64,000 bases of DNA from Acholoe squamosa (Eukaryota; Annelida; Polychaeta; Phyllodocida; Polynoidae). A program made the translations under genes and the position numbers. The notes below the pieces were generated by a model. That model saw only the letters and a list, made by a program, of their open reading frames with translations, had not been told where the DNA came from and ran no database searches. Position 1 is the first letter of the stretch. Each line of letters begins with the position of its first letter. The DNA is taken from contig OX439043.1 of NCBI GenBank assembly GCA_949317995.1, forward strand, positions 59,041,339 to 59,105,338. The letters are read 5' to 3'. Positions 1-9,570 of this stretch are shown here, in pieces.

Positions 1-370
1 GCATCTTTTTTTTGCCTTGTGCGCTGTAGCTGTCCGCTGCCGGGCGATGAGGTGTATGTACCGATCGTACACAAACATAACCGGGAGACGCATTCAAACA
101 AAGCCAAGCCGTGACGGGCGCTGTTGCTGTCCGCTGCCGGGTGGCGAGGTGTAGGTACACACTATGGCTGGCTTCAAGTCCCGGGGAGGGGGAATAATTT
201 TTGTTTTCAACTTGAATTTATTGATATTCTATTGATTATTTATTGGTTTCGTGGAATAAAATAAGTAGTCAATGGATAATTCATGACTTGTGTGTGTTAG
301 CAAAGGCTAATTACACTCGGGCTACACCCTCGTGTAATTATCCTTCATTATCTAACTATCTGAGCCTCAG
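1..370. other. Unannotated edge sequence
   Basis: No supportable gene. A short direct repeat is visible: the phrase GCTGTCCGCTGCCGGG occurs near 28-43 and again near 125-140, each followed by a GAGGTGTA(T/G)GTA phrase, so the first 170 bases contain a diverged duplication of about 100 bp. The rest is AT-rich and featureless to my eye. Confidence 0.4.
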
Positions 371-613
371 CAGTGCTTTTTTGCTCATAACCCCAGTGCG
401 TTATCCAGCCATAACGCACTCTCAGACCTTTTCTTCGTCTTCAAGAGGCTGCTAGTTTCAATCTGGACATGATAATAAATTGGCGAAGTATACAAAGTCA
501 ACCACGCCATAGTTTTCCAGTTAAAACCGTTTAGGTTCAACGGGGAATCGATCCCCGGCCGCTGGGGCAGGAGGCGAGCTCGCTGTCCACTATACCAAGC
601 TGACCGGTGATAG
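371..613 (-). mobile_element. tRNA-derived SINE, copy 1
   Basis: This copy is nearly identical over about 243 bp to 2583-2826. Read on minus, its 5' end is tRNA-like: an A-box-like TTGGTATAGTGG (588-599) followed by a B-box-like GGGATCGATTCCC (543-555), spaced as in a Pol III internal promoter. The remaining 170 bp body is not tRNA-like and ends around 371. Two copies 2.2 kb apart with matching ends mark a dispersed element rather than a functional tRNA gene. No poly-A tail or target duplication is obvious. Confidence 0.75.
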
Positions 614-761
614 AAAGCATTGTACATCCAGTATTTGAAAAATTTTTCCCACATACCTGATGTTTGCAGACCTTGTTAGCATAGGTTTCAATGGAGCCTG
701 GTGGAGTTATTAACAGAGAACCATCCTTAGATATCCTAGATGAACATGCCATGCCAAATTC

Positions 762-985
762 CTCCATTTTCTTCGAAATAAATAAGAATCCATTGATTTT
801 CCATAGCGATACGAGACTGACCTGGCTGACCTCCTTGCCGGAAGTGGGTTCAGCCGAAAATAGGTCAGGTACATCCGGGCACCTATCCGCTTGGTCAACA
901 AGACGAAATGGCCGTGTACCAGGCCGTGTGCGTTGGATCATTATGGAAAATCAATGGATTCTTATTTATTTCGAAGAAAATGGAG
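762..985. repeat. 44-bp inverted repeat with 136-bp spacer
   Basis: Bases 762-805 (starting CTCCATTTTCTTCGAAATA) reappear almost perfectly as the reverse complement at 942-985. The spacer has no recognisable coding. The shape is that of a foldback element or an inverted duplication. Confidence 0.7.
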
Positions 986-1240
986 ACAAAATGTATGCAA
1001 ACACCAACTAGAGATCGTATATTTGGCACTGCTAGAATAACAGGGCTTGACATCCTTGGATTATACCCGAAAATTCGTTGGAAAGATGAGGGTTTGACGA
1101 GTGGAGTAAAAACAATGGCTACGCTGGCTTGGCAAACCGTGTGGATAGGATGCACTTACAAAATGTCTTCTCCTGGATTAATTCTTGGGGTATAAGGTAA
1201 GAAATTGATACAAAATGGAAAAATATGTTCTATAAACGCT

Positions 1241-1358
1241 TTAATGCATGTTATGGGTACGCACTCGTGGGTTTATGGGTTAATAATCCACTCCCCCTTT
1301 GGGGTCGTGGATTATTAACCCATAAACCCACGAGTGCGTACCCATAACATACATTAAT
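1241..1358. repeat. Near-perfect palindrome (foldback family 1, copy a)
   Basis: Arms of about 56 bp (1241-1297 and 1302-1358) are reverse complements with one or two mismatches around a tiny loop, beginning TTAATGCATGTTATGGG. The preceding ~80 bases (from about 1160, AAAATGTCTTCTCCT through GGTATAAGGTAAGAAA) match 3666-3740, which leads into a second palindrome, so the family unit is a unique leader plus a terminal hairpin. Confidence 0.8.
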
Positions 1359-1443
1359 TGCTTACTAACACACACACGTCATGAATTATCCATTGATTAC
1401 TTGTTCACTATATTTGTCTACCCACATGCTTCATGCCATTGTG

Positions 1444-1494
1444 TCACTTTATTTGACTACACTTAAAAGTTTAAGTGTAGTCAAATAAAAGTGA
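1444..1494. repeat. Hairpin, 23-bp arms
   Basis: CACTTTATTTGACTACACTT is followed within a few bases by its reverse complement (AAGTGTAGTCAAATAAAAGTG), giving a compact stem-loop. No T-run follows it, and nothing suggests a terminator function. Confidence 0.7.
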
Positions 1495-1499
1495 AATAG

Positions 1500-2065
1500 A
1501 AAATGTATCTATAGATGATCATACAACAGTTTGTCCCAGTTCCTTTGGATAGTTTTTTTTTTTGATGGAAGTCCACCCATGCATACCGAGGGACTAACTT
1601 CCGAATCCTTTCACTTGAGTCTAACTATACATCCATGTACTTTCTAGATATAATATCATTACAATACATGGGATTCAGGATAAATTGTACATTTCTATCA
1701 CTCATTTAGTCAATCTGGAACATTAGTACGTTTATACCATGATTTAATCACAACAGTATGGCTTCTTATGATCTGAATATTTCTGCCCACTATCATGGAC
1801 CCATGATGAAATTTCACAAGTATTCTGAACTGCTGAAATTATACATTTGGGCTATATTATCACTATACATAGGGAAACATCTGGGGGGGGGCAGGGGGTT
1901 CAAAAAATCAATATTCTTTTTGTGATTTCCGAGGTTTTGGGCCCCACTGCATAGTTAGAGCTACTGCCCAAAGGAAAGGAACCTTATGACCCCCTACTGA
2001 TATTACCATTCTCACAAACTCCCTTTAATCGAAACAATATTATATGCAATCGTTAATTTCCTTAC
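1500..2065. other. No gene seen
   Basis: AT-rich sequence with a G run at about 1884-1891. No repeat copy or coding signal recognised. Confidence 0.4.
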
Positions 2066-2336
2066 CTTGTGAAGGTGACTGGGCTCCTTGGCGTGTAGAC
2101 ACCACTAGTAGCACAATGCCAACTATACCGAAAATAACACTCAACACCAAAATGCCCCAATAAAAGGCGGGTCTCAAGGGAGTGCATGTCTTCTTCTTGT
2201 CCTTTTCATTCGTCATGCCGGTTGTCTCATCAGACTCGCTTTGTCTTGAGTTTTTTTTTGTGGTGTGTTGAGTGTTGGATTTTTCTCTACTCCTTCCTGA
2301 TTCCTGCTCAAGTTCCCTTCGGTGTGATGTCTGCAT
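2066..2336 (-). CDS. Exon-like ORF: N-terminal cytoplasmic segment plus single transmembrane helix
   Basis: Starting from the ATG at 2336, the minus frame encodes about 90 residues: a highly charged polar N-terminus (rich in E, R, K, S) and then a hydrophobic stretch of about 23 residues (core GILVLSVIFGIVGIVLLVV) followed by a short polar tail. The frame runs into a consensus 5' splice site, CAAG|GTAAGG, at 2066/2065, leaving phase 1. A basic and polar head followed by one membrane anchor is the layout of the first coding exon of type II membrane proteins (for example M13 peptidases or glycosyltransferases), but nothing identifies the family. No downstream exon was found on minus inside the window. 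Chance ORF is possible. Confidence 0.35.
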
Positions 2337-2582
2337 CTCAGTTAACCGTGTATAATATAATCTACATACCTGATACATTCCATACAGGGGTCCCTTTCAC
2401 AATGATCACAGAGCGATACGCTGAGTGTGGTGAAATGAGGAAGAATTATCTGGGCTTGTTCATGTGTAATATACGACAGATCCAGGATTTTGAAAAGGAG
2501 GGGCGCGCCCATTATTTAGCCCTTACTTTTGGCTACATTATAGGCTAAAAAGAAGTATATGAATATCACGATTTGGCTTGGA

Positions 2583-2826
2583 CAGTGCTTTTTTGCTCAT
2601 AACCCCTGTTCCTTATCCAGCCATAACGCACTCTCAGACCTTTTCTTCGTCTTCAAGAGGGTGCTGGTTTCAATCTGGACATGTTAATAAATTGGCGAAG
2701 CATACAAAGTCAACCACGCCATAGTTTTCCAGTTAAAACCGTTTAGGGTTCAACGGGGAATCGATCCCCGGCCGCTGGGGCAGGAGGCGAGCTCGCTGTC
2801 CACTCTACCAAGCCGACCGGTGCTAG
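2583..2826 (-). mobile_element. tRNA-derived SINE, copy 2
   Basis: Second copy of the element at 371-613, differing at scattered positions. A-box-like TTGGTAGAGTGG lies at 2811-2800 and B-box-like GGGATCGATTCCC at 2768-2756 on minus. Copy 2 has the better A box (copy 1 carries a T at one position), so it may be the younger or less mutated one. Confidence 0.75.
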
Positions 2827-3060
2827 AGCAGAGTGGCTTCTATAAGGAGAGAAAGAGAAACACTTACCGGGCCATAATGAACTATATATCCACACAGTTT
2901 TCAGGTAGAAATTGTATATGGAAATCCTTTTTCTTCGGTATACATGCAGTAGAATACCCCTAGATGATGATAGCATAGTGAATTTTTTAAAATATCCAAA
3001 TATATAGCGAATCTAGCCAATTTCCATTGCGATTATTTCTCGCGCCGAGTGACCGCTTGA

Positions 3061-3427
3061 ACAGGAATTAGGTCAGTTGGCACCTCTTTTAGTAGAGATC
3101 ACTCTCTTCATCAAAATGGCTTCGTTGTCTTACAAGTCGTTGAAGAAGTTATTTTTAGTGGCTACTACGAATATAAGATTAGATTGTATTCTGATGGAAC
3201 AAAGGTGGTGCAAGTAGCTAGAACCCTGAGACGGGATAAGCTTGAAATGAATGAAGACGAAGCACCCATTGAACCACCGGCAATGCCAAAAGTAAACAAA
3301 GAACCCAAGTTCAGCAATACCAATAGATTCGCCCCTAACAATGAAGAAGAACTGATAAATATGGAGGCTTCAGCTAAAGCAAAGGCCACACACAAACAGA
3401 CAAAGTGGGCATTGGATATACTAAAAG
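3061..3427 (+). CDS. Exon-like ORF resembling N-terminus of KIAA1958/DUF3504-type proteins
   Basis: An open frame without an early ATG runs from 3061 to a consensus donor AAAG|GTATGT at 3427. The C-terminal third is acidic then basic, with the phrase RFAPNNEEELINMEASAKAK followed by THKQTKWALDILKG. From knowledge of the family, Crypton-derived proteins (KIAA1958, QRICH1, ZMYM with DUF3504) begin their core with a phrase of the form RF...EEL..........(T)K(W)A...., and the match is suggestive, not proven. The upstream frame (containing SGYYEYKIRLYSDGTK) is unrecognised. An out-of-frame ATG sits at 3116. Further exons were not found before the repeat at 3666. It could be a gene fragment, a transduced exon or part of a Crypton-like element. 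Confidence 0.35.
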
Positions 3428-3744
3428 GTATGTGAAAAAATCATTAAATTCGCTTTGTTATTACGAGAGATATCCTTATACTCGATGTTGGCCCATTGGC
3501 GCGTCCGTCGGACGAAACATGTATATAAAAGTATATGGATATAGACTCGTTTAGTACATAATGGACCTTATAAGGTGCATTATATGTAGAATTCCTTCAC
3601 TGTCGTCTTCCGCTGAAAACAATATGGCGAAGTGGAGACGAAATTTCTATCGCTCGGCTGAACAAAATGTCTTCTCCTACATTAAATAAAGGGTTATAAG
3701 GTAAGAAAATAATACAAAATGGAGAGAAATGTGAGATAAACGCC

Positions 3745-3860
3745 TTAATCAAGTTATGATAGAGCACTTGTGGGTCTATGGTTCAATATTCCACTCCCGC
3801 TTCGCAGTCGTGGAATATTGAACCATAGACCCACACGTGCTCTATCATAACGTTGATTAA
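3745..3860. repeat. Near-perfect palindrome (foldback family 1, copy b)
   Basis: Arms of about 55 bp, from TTAATCAAGTTATGATAGAG to its inverted counterpart ending CGTTGATTAA, with the loop near 3803. The shared leader (3666-3740) and the same hairpin layout as 1241-1358 show one family. The arms differ in sequence from copy a but have the same motif order (..CATAAC..TTGATTAA, ATTCCACTCCC at the centre). Confidence 0.8.
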
Positions 3861-4200
3861 ACGCTAATTAACTACTGGGGAAAAGGAGGGGGCGTGCGCC
3901 CCCGCGCCCCCTTCTAAATCCACCACTGAATAAACCATAAAACCCTGCACTTAAACTTACAGACCACCTCAGAATCCCACCCGAATCCCACTACTGACTG
4001 CTGCAGCTAATAAGTCCTACTGAACTCGGGGTGCAGTTTTACATATGGATCAAAGTGTGACTTAAATACGTGGTATTATGGTATTCAATTTTCCCAACCT
4101 CTCCACCCCGCTGTCTCTCTCTGTCTCTGTCAGTCTGTCTGTCTGTCTCCCCTGCCCCCGCCCCCCCCCCAATGGAGTTTTACAGAAATCAGCTTTCTAC
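3861..4200. repeat. Low-complexity C-rich and (CTGT)n sequence
   Basis: A C-rich patch (3890-3915), then a pyrimidine microsatellite of CTCT/CTGT units at about 4109-4150, then a run of ten C at 4161-4170. No coding signal. Reading frames here are simple-sequence artefacts. Confidence 0.7.
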
Positions 4201-4324
4201 TTGGGGCCAATTCTCCTCTTCCTGGAGCCTGCACCTTTCGCGATTCGACAGAATAAAACAGATGAAAATTGCCATTACTTGTCCTTTCCCCTATAACACT
4301 TCCATGTTTGATCCTTCCCAATCA

Positions 4325-4432
4325 GCAATGGAGCATTGGGCCATGCTTGACCATGCTTGGCCCAATATAAGCCGACGTTGGCCCAATATAAGCCGACATT
4401 GGCCCAATGTATCCTTGCTACCTGGTTTGTGA
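4325..4432 (+). repeat. Dispersed repeat R-A, copy 1
   Basis: Contains tandem units around GGCCCAATATAAGCCGAC and ends with CCTTGCTACCTGG. The same block, including the internal tandem units, recurs at about 14936-15021. The family is unknown. Confidence 0.7.
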
Positions 4433-4559
4433 ATTATACCCCAGGTACAGAATAGGCGGTAAGTGGAGCATTCTTGAGTAGTAGAGAGTAATATTTCAGT
4501 CACGGGACTCACAGGATTCTGTAAGTTCACCTCTCGTAAATATGGGAATGGCACATACT

Positions 4560-5250
4560 AGACCCTTTTTAGACAATTGTTAAATAAAGAAATACGGTAC
4601 CCACTTTTTTTATTGAAAAAGTGTTAAATAAAGCCGATTTATGTCTTGCTGTAATGCAAAACACAAATATAAGATATCATATATAATACAAAAATAACAC
4701 TGACGATGGTTGGGGTATAGAATAGACATTGTACATGGCAAATTGGGTAGCTCTGTGTTCAACATTATAGATAATATAAAGGGTTATAGTTCATTTTTGG
4801 ACTTCAACTTTTTCAAGCTTCTAGTAAGTCTCTCGGAAATACTGTTCACTTTCATGATAGAAAAAAGGTTCAAAGTATTCTACCTGTAAATCAAAACTTT
4901 CTGATGGAGCACACAAGAGGACTCTTCTACAGTGTCATGATAGAAGGAAATCATATTTCTAATGGATAGCCTTGAGAAAAATGAGTTATTCTTGAGGGAA
5001 AATAGATAATTCACACTTCTAAGCACGTGCCTCTCGTATATCCATTACAAGAGGTTGATTTTCCTACAATAGGTTGCTAAGAGAAGCTTTTAACAGGGTG
5101 TTAAATAAAGAGGTATCGTAAGTTCGTACTTATAATTCCCTGAAGTGTGAGAATTTTTATTTAGCTCTTTGCCTTTTCACCTTGTAAGGTATTGTAAATC
5201 AGTGTATTTTGCTTCTCGTAAAAAGACATTCTTTATTTAACGGGTCTCAG
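4560..5250. repeat. Possible MITE with GTTAAATAAAGAA ends
   Basis: GTTAAATAAAGAA near the left end (4580-4592) is matched by the inverted TTCTTTATTTAAC at about 5230-5242, each with a GACCC phrase nearby, and two further GTGTTAAATAAAG phrases lie inside (4621, 5098). The shape is a ~690 bp non-autonomous element with imperfect terminal repeats. No coding capacity. Confidence 0.4.
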
Positions 5251-5837
5251 GTCATGTAAGGGAGTAAATACCCCGAAACCCAGATAAACCTTTTATAGCG
5301 AAGAGAAAGGGAAAGTAAAAGTGTTTTTATTATGCGTCAAGCAAATCGAATAAGCATGTGTATACAAATCATTGCATTAGAGCTACATGTGTCATGCTCA
5401 GAAAAGGTCCCCTACATATGACGTTTGGTCCCATGGATCCCTCTAATCTCTGAGTATCTAACGTGAGCCGGACAAATGTGCACAATACTCTCTCTTATGG
5501 GTATGAAATCCCATCTTTACCCGTATATATGCGAGGCAGGAAAGTGTAGATTTTGAGCACAATCTCCACAACAAGGGCCCATCTTTAGTCTAGAAATGGT
5601 CTATACTTCTCGCCAAATTCACTTCCATAAGGGCCAGCTTTCAGCAAAATATCCCGATTTCAGTGAAAATTTACTTTTTATGAATACCAGGACAACTTTC
5701 ATGAAAAGAGCATGATTAAAATTTAGTAATAGAATCGACTGAATTCTATGTATAATGATTCAAATACAAGCTCTCATCTTTGATAATAACTATGATTATT
5801 CTGTCAAATTGTAAAACCGGATCTTTGTTGATCACTC
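5251..5837. other. No gene seen
   Basis: Ordinary AT-rich sequence with no repeat copies or ORFs I can support. Confidence 0.4.
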
Positions 5838-5895
5838 GCCATGAATATGACCTTAGATGTCGAAATGGCGTTATACATCTATTACTCACTCACTT
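5838..5895 (-). repeat. Dispersed repeat R-B (SINE-like head), copy 1
   Basis: On minus this reads GTGAGTGAGTAATAGATGT followed by an ACGCCATTTCGACA phrase, matching 48643-48703 over about 58 bp. It has the flavour of marine-invertebrate SINE or MITE ends that begin with GAGTGAGTGAGT, which is a recollection, not a search result. Confidence 0.6.
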
Positions 5896-6229
5896 TGTTG
5901 ATCATTCGCTGTATAGCCTCTTTTCCCTTTTACACCACACATGTATATATTGATAGCCTGGGGGTCGTTACACAATGAGAGAAATCGTCGCTGTTTCAGA
6001 CTTTTACGCAGGAACCGTTACACAATAAAAATGTCGCAGTTTTTTTAACCCCTTTTTTTGTTGCAGTTCAACAGCGACCCTTGTAACCGTTACACAATGA
6101 CTACGTCATTTTTCTATTGACGCTGTTTAGATCTGGTTGCTCTGGAGGTGCCGCATCTAAGTGCATCACTTTTTATGGTCGCTGGGAACCAGTTACAGGC
6201 TTAAGAGGGGGGGTCTTCTTGAAGCAACC

Positions 6230-7751
6230 ATGGCTCCCACTCGAGACAGATTAGGCCGTATAACAAGGAAATGTAAGCCTTGGACCAGTCCTATTACTGA
6301 ATATCAGACAGAAGAGTTTCAAGCAAGGCATAGATTAACTAAAAGAGTTACCAAAAGTTTGGTCAAGGAGTATGGGGCTCACAGCCGCTTCAAAGGCACC
6401 AAAAAAGGTGGGGGTCTCCCTCATATAGACAGGGTAAGTAACAAAAAAATTGTCGCTGTTTTAACTTTTCCTTTCCATCTTAATCTGTCAAATTTATTTT
6501 TAATTCGAGTTTTCTTTTATTACATAGCAGGATATAAGTCATTTTATTATTCTTTATTAAAAACCTATTTTGTAAAATCCTTGCATTTTTTCCCTTGATA
6601 TGAGTAATTTCTTTTTCAATTTCTTGCCTTTTAAATCAAATGATTTATTCTTTTCCAGCTATGTTTGGTTTTCAGGTACCTGGCAACAGGGTCTTTCTAC
6701 TCTTCGACAGGGGATACTCAGAAGGTGTCCCCCATCCTGCTCTGTCGTGCTGTACAAGATGTCACTGACTACTTTTATGAGCACCGAACCAAATACATAA
6801 GGTGGCCTTCCACATTTCCCGAAAAAATGCAGAAGGCAGTCAAGTTCTATAGGCATGAGGTACGTAGGCCAGGAGAGGAGGAAAAGACCCCCAGCAGACC
6901 CCTTTTGTCTTCGGCTGTGTCGACGGGACACATATCCCAATTAAGACCCCTGAGCAGAACGAGTCCGCTTATGTGTGTCGGAAAGGATATCACTCCATAA
7001 ACTCAACTGTAAGTAGCTTCTCTTTTTCTTATCTCCAACCTTTTCTTGTAAGTTTACCTGAAAAAAATAAATAACAGCTTTCCTTTACATTAAGCCAAAT
7101 ATTCCTGCAGACAATTATCTTTCTCCTTTAACATCCTATACCTTGTCCTTTTTACCTTGACGCTATGGTATAAAAGAAAATCAATTTTTTCTCAGATATG
7201 GCCTTCGGAAGAACCTGTACACCCCTTACAGAAATCCTTGACCCAGCAAAGAAACCCAATTCAACCACAAAGAAACCCAATTCAACCGCCGAAACAGAGT
7301 GAGGGTGGAACAGACGATAGGCATCCTTAAACAAAGGTGGAGGTAAATAAACATTTTGTAGTTTAACCAATAACAGTAAAAAAAAGTCGCTGTTGTTTAT
7401 CTTTATTTCTGTAATCCTCTAGAATGAAAATATTGTTTACCCTTCGGTAACACAACACCTGATCTTCTATACATGACGTTTATCTTGAACACGTCATTTT
7501 TATTGTGCAGAATACTAGACTCGTCAGCAGGGTACATCCGGCACAATCCAGAGAGGTGTGCAAAGATCATTATTACGTGTAGTTGTCTGAATAATATAGC
7601 AATGGATCATGGGATCCAGATAATCTCACACCTATCAGACGACTGGACCCCGGTCAGACCTCCTCTGAGACAGCCCGAGCAACGAACACAGAGAGAAGAA
7701 TCTGAGCGCATAAGGAACTTCAGGAAAGCGTACACAGAAAAGTACTTTTAA
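6230..7751 (+). pseudogene. Harbinger (HARBI1-like) transposase, five exon blocks, internal deletion
   Basis: Blocks: 6230-6433 (N-terminal helix-rich region with RLTKRVTKSL; donor AGG|GTAAGT), 6659-6859 (acceptor TTTTCCAG, FRYLATGSFYSSTGDTQKVS, helix-turn-helix-like), about 6895-7008 (GCVDGTHIPIKTP, first catalytic Asp, then YVCRKGYHSIN; donor ACT|GTAAGT), 7196-7342 (acceptor TTTCTCAG, then NRRNRVRVEQTIGILKQRW with the catalytic Glu) and 7511-7751 (acceptor TTGTGCAG, NPERCAKIIITCSCLNNIA, C-terminal helix). Phases fit for the first two exons. The spacing between 6859 and 6895 is too short for a normal intron and implies a frame break. The block that should hold the second catalytic Asp (GDSGY in the family) is absent between 7008 and 7196, and exon 4 has a stop and a short duplicated phrase. 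The enzyme is therefore dead. Family knowledge: it cuts and pastes at 3-bp TWA-type targets, with nuclear import helped by the Myb partner. Confidence 0.8.
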
Positions 7752-7999
7752 TGAACATGTACATATTTCATGACATTCCTAGGACATATCATGGAAATAT
7801 TATATAGGACTATTAAAGTAAATGTCTCATCTGACTTGTCGTTCTTTGTCTCTGTATTTGTGATATGGCAGGCTTCAAGAAAGATTTCATGTTCCATGTG
7901 ACTTTTCAGTCTTGGTCTCTGTAAATAACTGAAACACACTTTCCACATGTAAAAATAAAATAAGGTATTTCAAGGCTTTCTTTGCTTCACATGTTGTCT

Positions 8000-8390
8000 C
8001 ATTTCCAGCGTCTTCTGTCGCTCCTCCCTAATTATTTTTCTCTCCTCCTTCCTTATCTTCCTCTCCTTCTTTTCCTTCTCTTCCTGTTTCTTTTTCTTCT
8101 TTTAATTCTTTCTCTCCTACTTCCATCCTCTTATCCATTAGTTCCCTCCTTCTCTTTCTCTTCTCTCGTACTGCAGTCTTCTGCAGTTTCCTTTTTTTCT
8201 TGTCTTCTTTCTCTTTGTCACCTTTTTCCTTCTCTCCCCTTTCCTCTTTTCTTTCCTGCTCTAATTCTCTCTCTTTTTTTCTCATTTCTCTCTCTGTCTC
8301 TGTCTTCATTTTTGGTTCTTTTTCCTTTCTTCTTTCCTTTCTTTCTTTCTTTCCCTTTTCATTGCTTTCTCATGGTCTTCTCTCCGCTTT
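8000..8390. repeat. Polypyrimidine (CT-rich) tract
   Basis: Nearly pure C/T on plus for several hundred bases, with runs of TTTCTTTC. Read on minus it gives long K/E/R-rich frames, which I treat as simple-sequence artefacts because the Myb-like gene model stops at 8398 just before it. Confidence 0.75.
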
Positions 8391-8397
8391 GCCTTCT

Positions 8398-9570
8398 CTA
8401 ACCGAGCCAATACTTTTTTTCTGTAGTTTTTTGGGACACCCTCTTTTTTAATTTTAATTTTAGAGTGGTCAGGTTTATCCTCTCTTTCACCTTTCCATAG
8501 AAGCCTTTTGTTTCTCTCTGAGGCAGGGGTTCTGCGATTTTCTCCAATTTCCATGGGATACCTTCACAAAGAAGAAATAAAAAAAAATAGCTTAATCATA
8601 CCTTTTTTGAACAGCGACTTATTAGAAGGGAAGGGGGGGGTTTCTTTTTTTATGAATTCCCAATTATTTCTCTATGGAATAGAATATCACAATACAAATA
8701 AAGTTTACCTCTCACAGCTTCTTCTCTGAGGTAGTCAAGAGCCTTTTCTTGTTTATTGCTGAGCTTCTTCCTCTGGCTAATTGTCCCTCCACCAGTCTTA
8801 TTTATCTCCCATCGTGAAAGATTGAACTGAAAAATTAAAGGACAGAACAAACAATACAAGGGACCAAAATAAAATCCCAATTTTAACATGAAGTAATCTT
8901 TCTTGGCTGTACTTAATTACAAGAAGAGATCAACAATGAAGTAACCCTTACCTTTTTCTACTATAATCAGAGATCTTGCTTACACATTGTTTGACGCTGC
9001 GATGGGTCTCTGCTACATAATTCACATAGGCTGGAAAGAAAACATACCTTTTATTATTTCTTAAAAATACCTTAACAATTATGTATTAAAAATTTTAAAA
9101 GTTTATACATGAAGGGATGAGGTACATAAATTTCCCAAAAAAAACATGGTATTTTATAAGAACCAAATATAAATTATTTTCGGGTGCCCCTCACCTGCCA
9201 CATCTTTCCATCCTTGTCTTTTTACTTCTGTGCCACCTCCCGGTCCAGAGAAGTGAAATTTTAAAGCATCTCGATTTATGTTGACTGCATCTAGGAGGGC
9301 ATCTAATTCTTCTTCTGACCAACGCCCCACTACAAGTTCCATGTCCTCCCTGAGAGGGCCATCATTCAAATTGCTCAAGCTGGAGCTCACAGATATATTG
9401 TCCTCTTCATATCCTCCCTGAATAGTCCTGTCTAGAAGGTTGTTCTCCTCACCGTACTCTGCAGTTGGATCCACTTGATAGGAAGGTTCTTCCTCTTGAT
9501 GTGGGGCATAAGGAATGGTGGAAGCATCTGACAAGACAGAAACATCTGCTCTCATAGCTCTTATGACCAT
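8398..9570 (-). pseudogene. Harbinger Myb/SANT-like DNA-binding protein, four exons
   Basis: Exon 1 9570-9195 (ATG; acidic Ser-rich region, then RWSEEELDALLDAVNINRDA and ..GTEVKRQGWKDVA; donor GCAG|GTGAGG), exon 2 9030-8952 (acceptor TTTCCAG; ETHRSVKQCVSKISDYSRK; donor AAAAAG|GTAAGG), exon 3 8826-8709 (acceptor TTTTTCAG; EINKTGGGT, the conserved KTGGG-type phrase after the SANT/trihelix domain; donor AGAG|GTAAAC) and exon 4 8561-8398 (GIPWKLEKIAEP..., TAG at 8400-8398). The exon 2/3 join is one base out of frame, so either the copy is mutated or one junction is misread. In this superfamily the partner binds DNA and brings the transposase into the nucleus. Tail-to-tail placement with the transposase supports the call. 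Confidence 0.7.

Noticed and set aside
243..1195. Several 60-130 residue ORFs in the first 1.2 kb
   Set aside because: They are shadows of the SINE copy and the inverted repeat; no homology or splice context recognised.
2756..2826. Functional tRNA gene
   Set aside because: A and B boxes are present but the element continues 170 bp with a second copy, and I could not fold a proper cloverleaf with matching acceptor ends by eye.
8028..8554. Lys/Glu-rich coiled-coil protein on minus
   Set aside because: The frame derives from a polypyrimidine tract, with similar long frames on the other strand, and the spliced Myb-like model ends before it.
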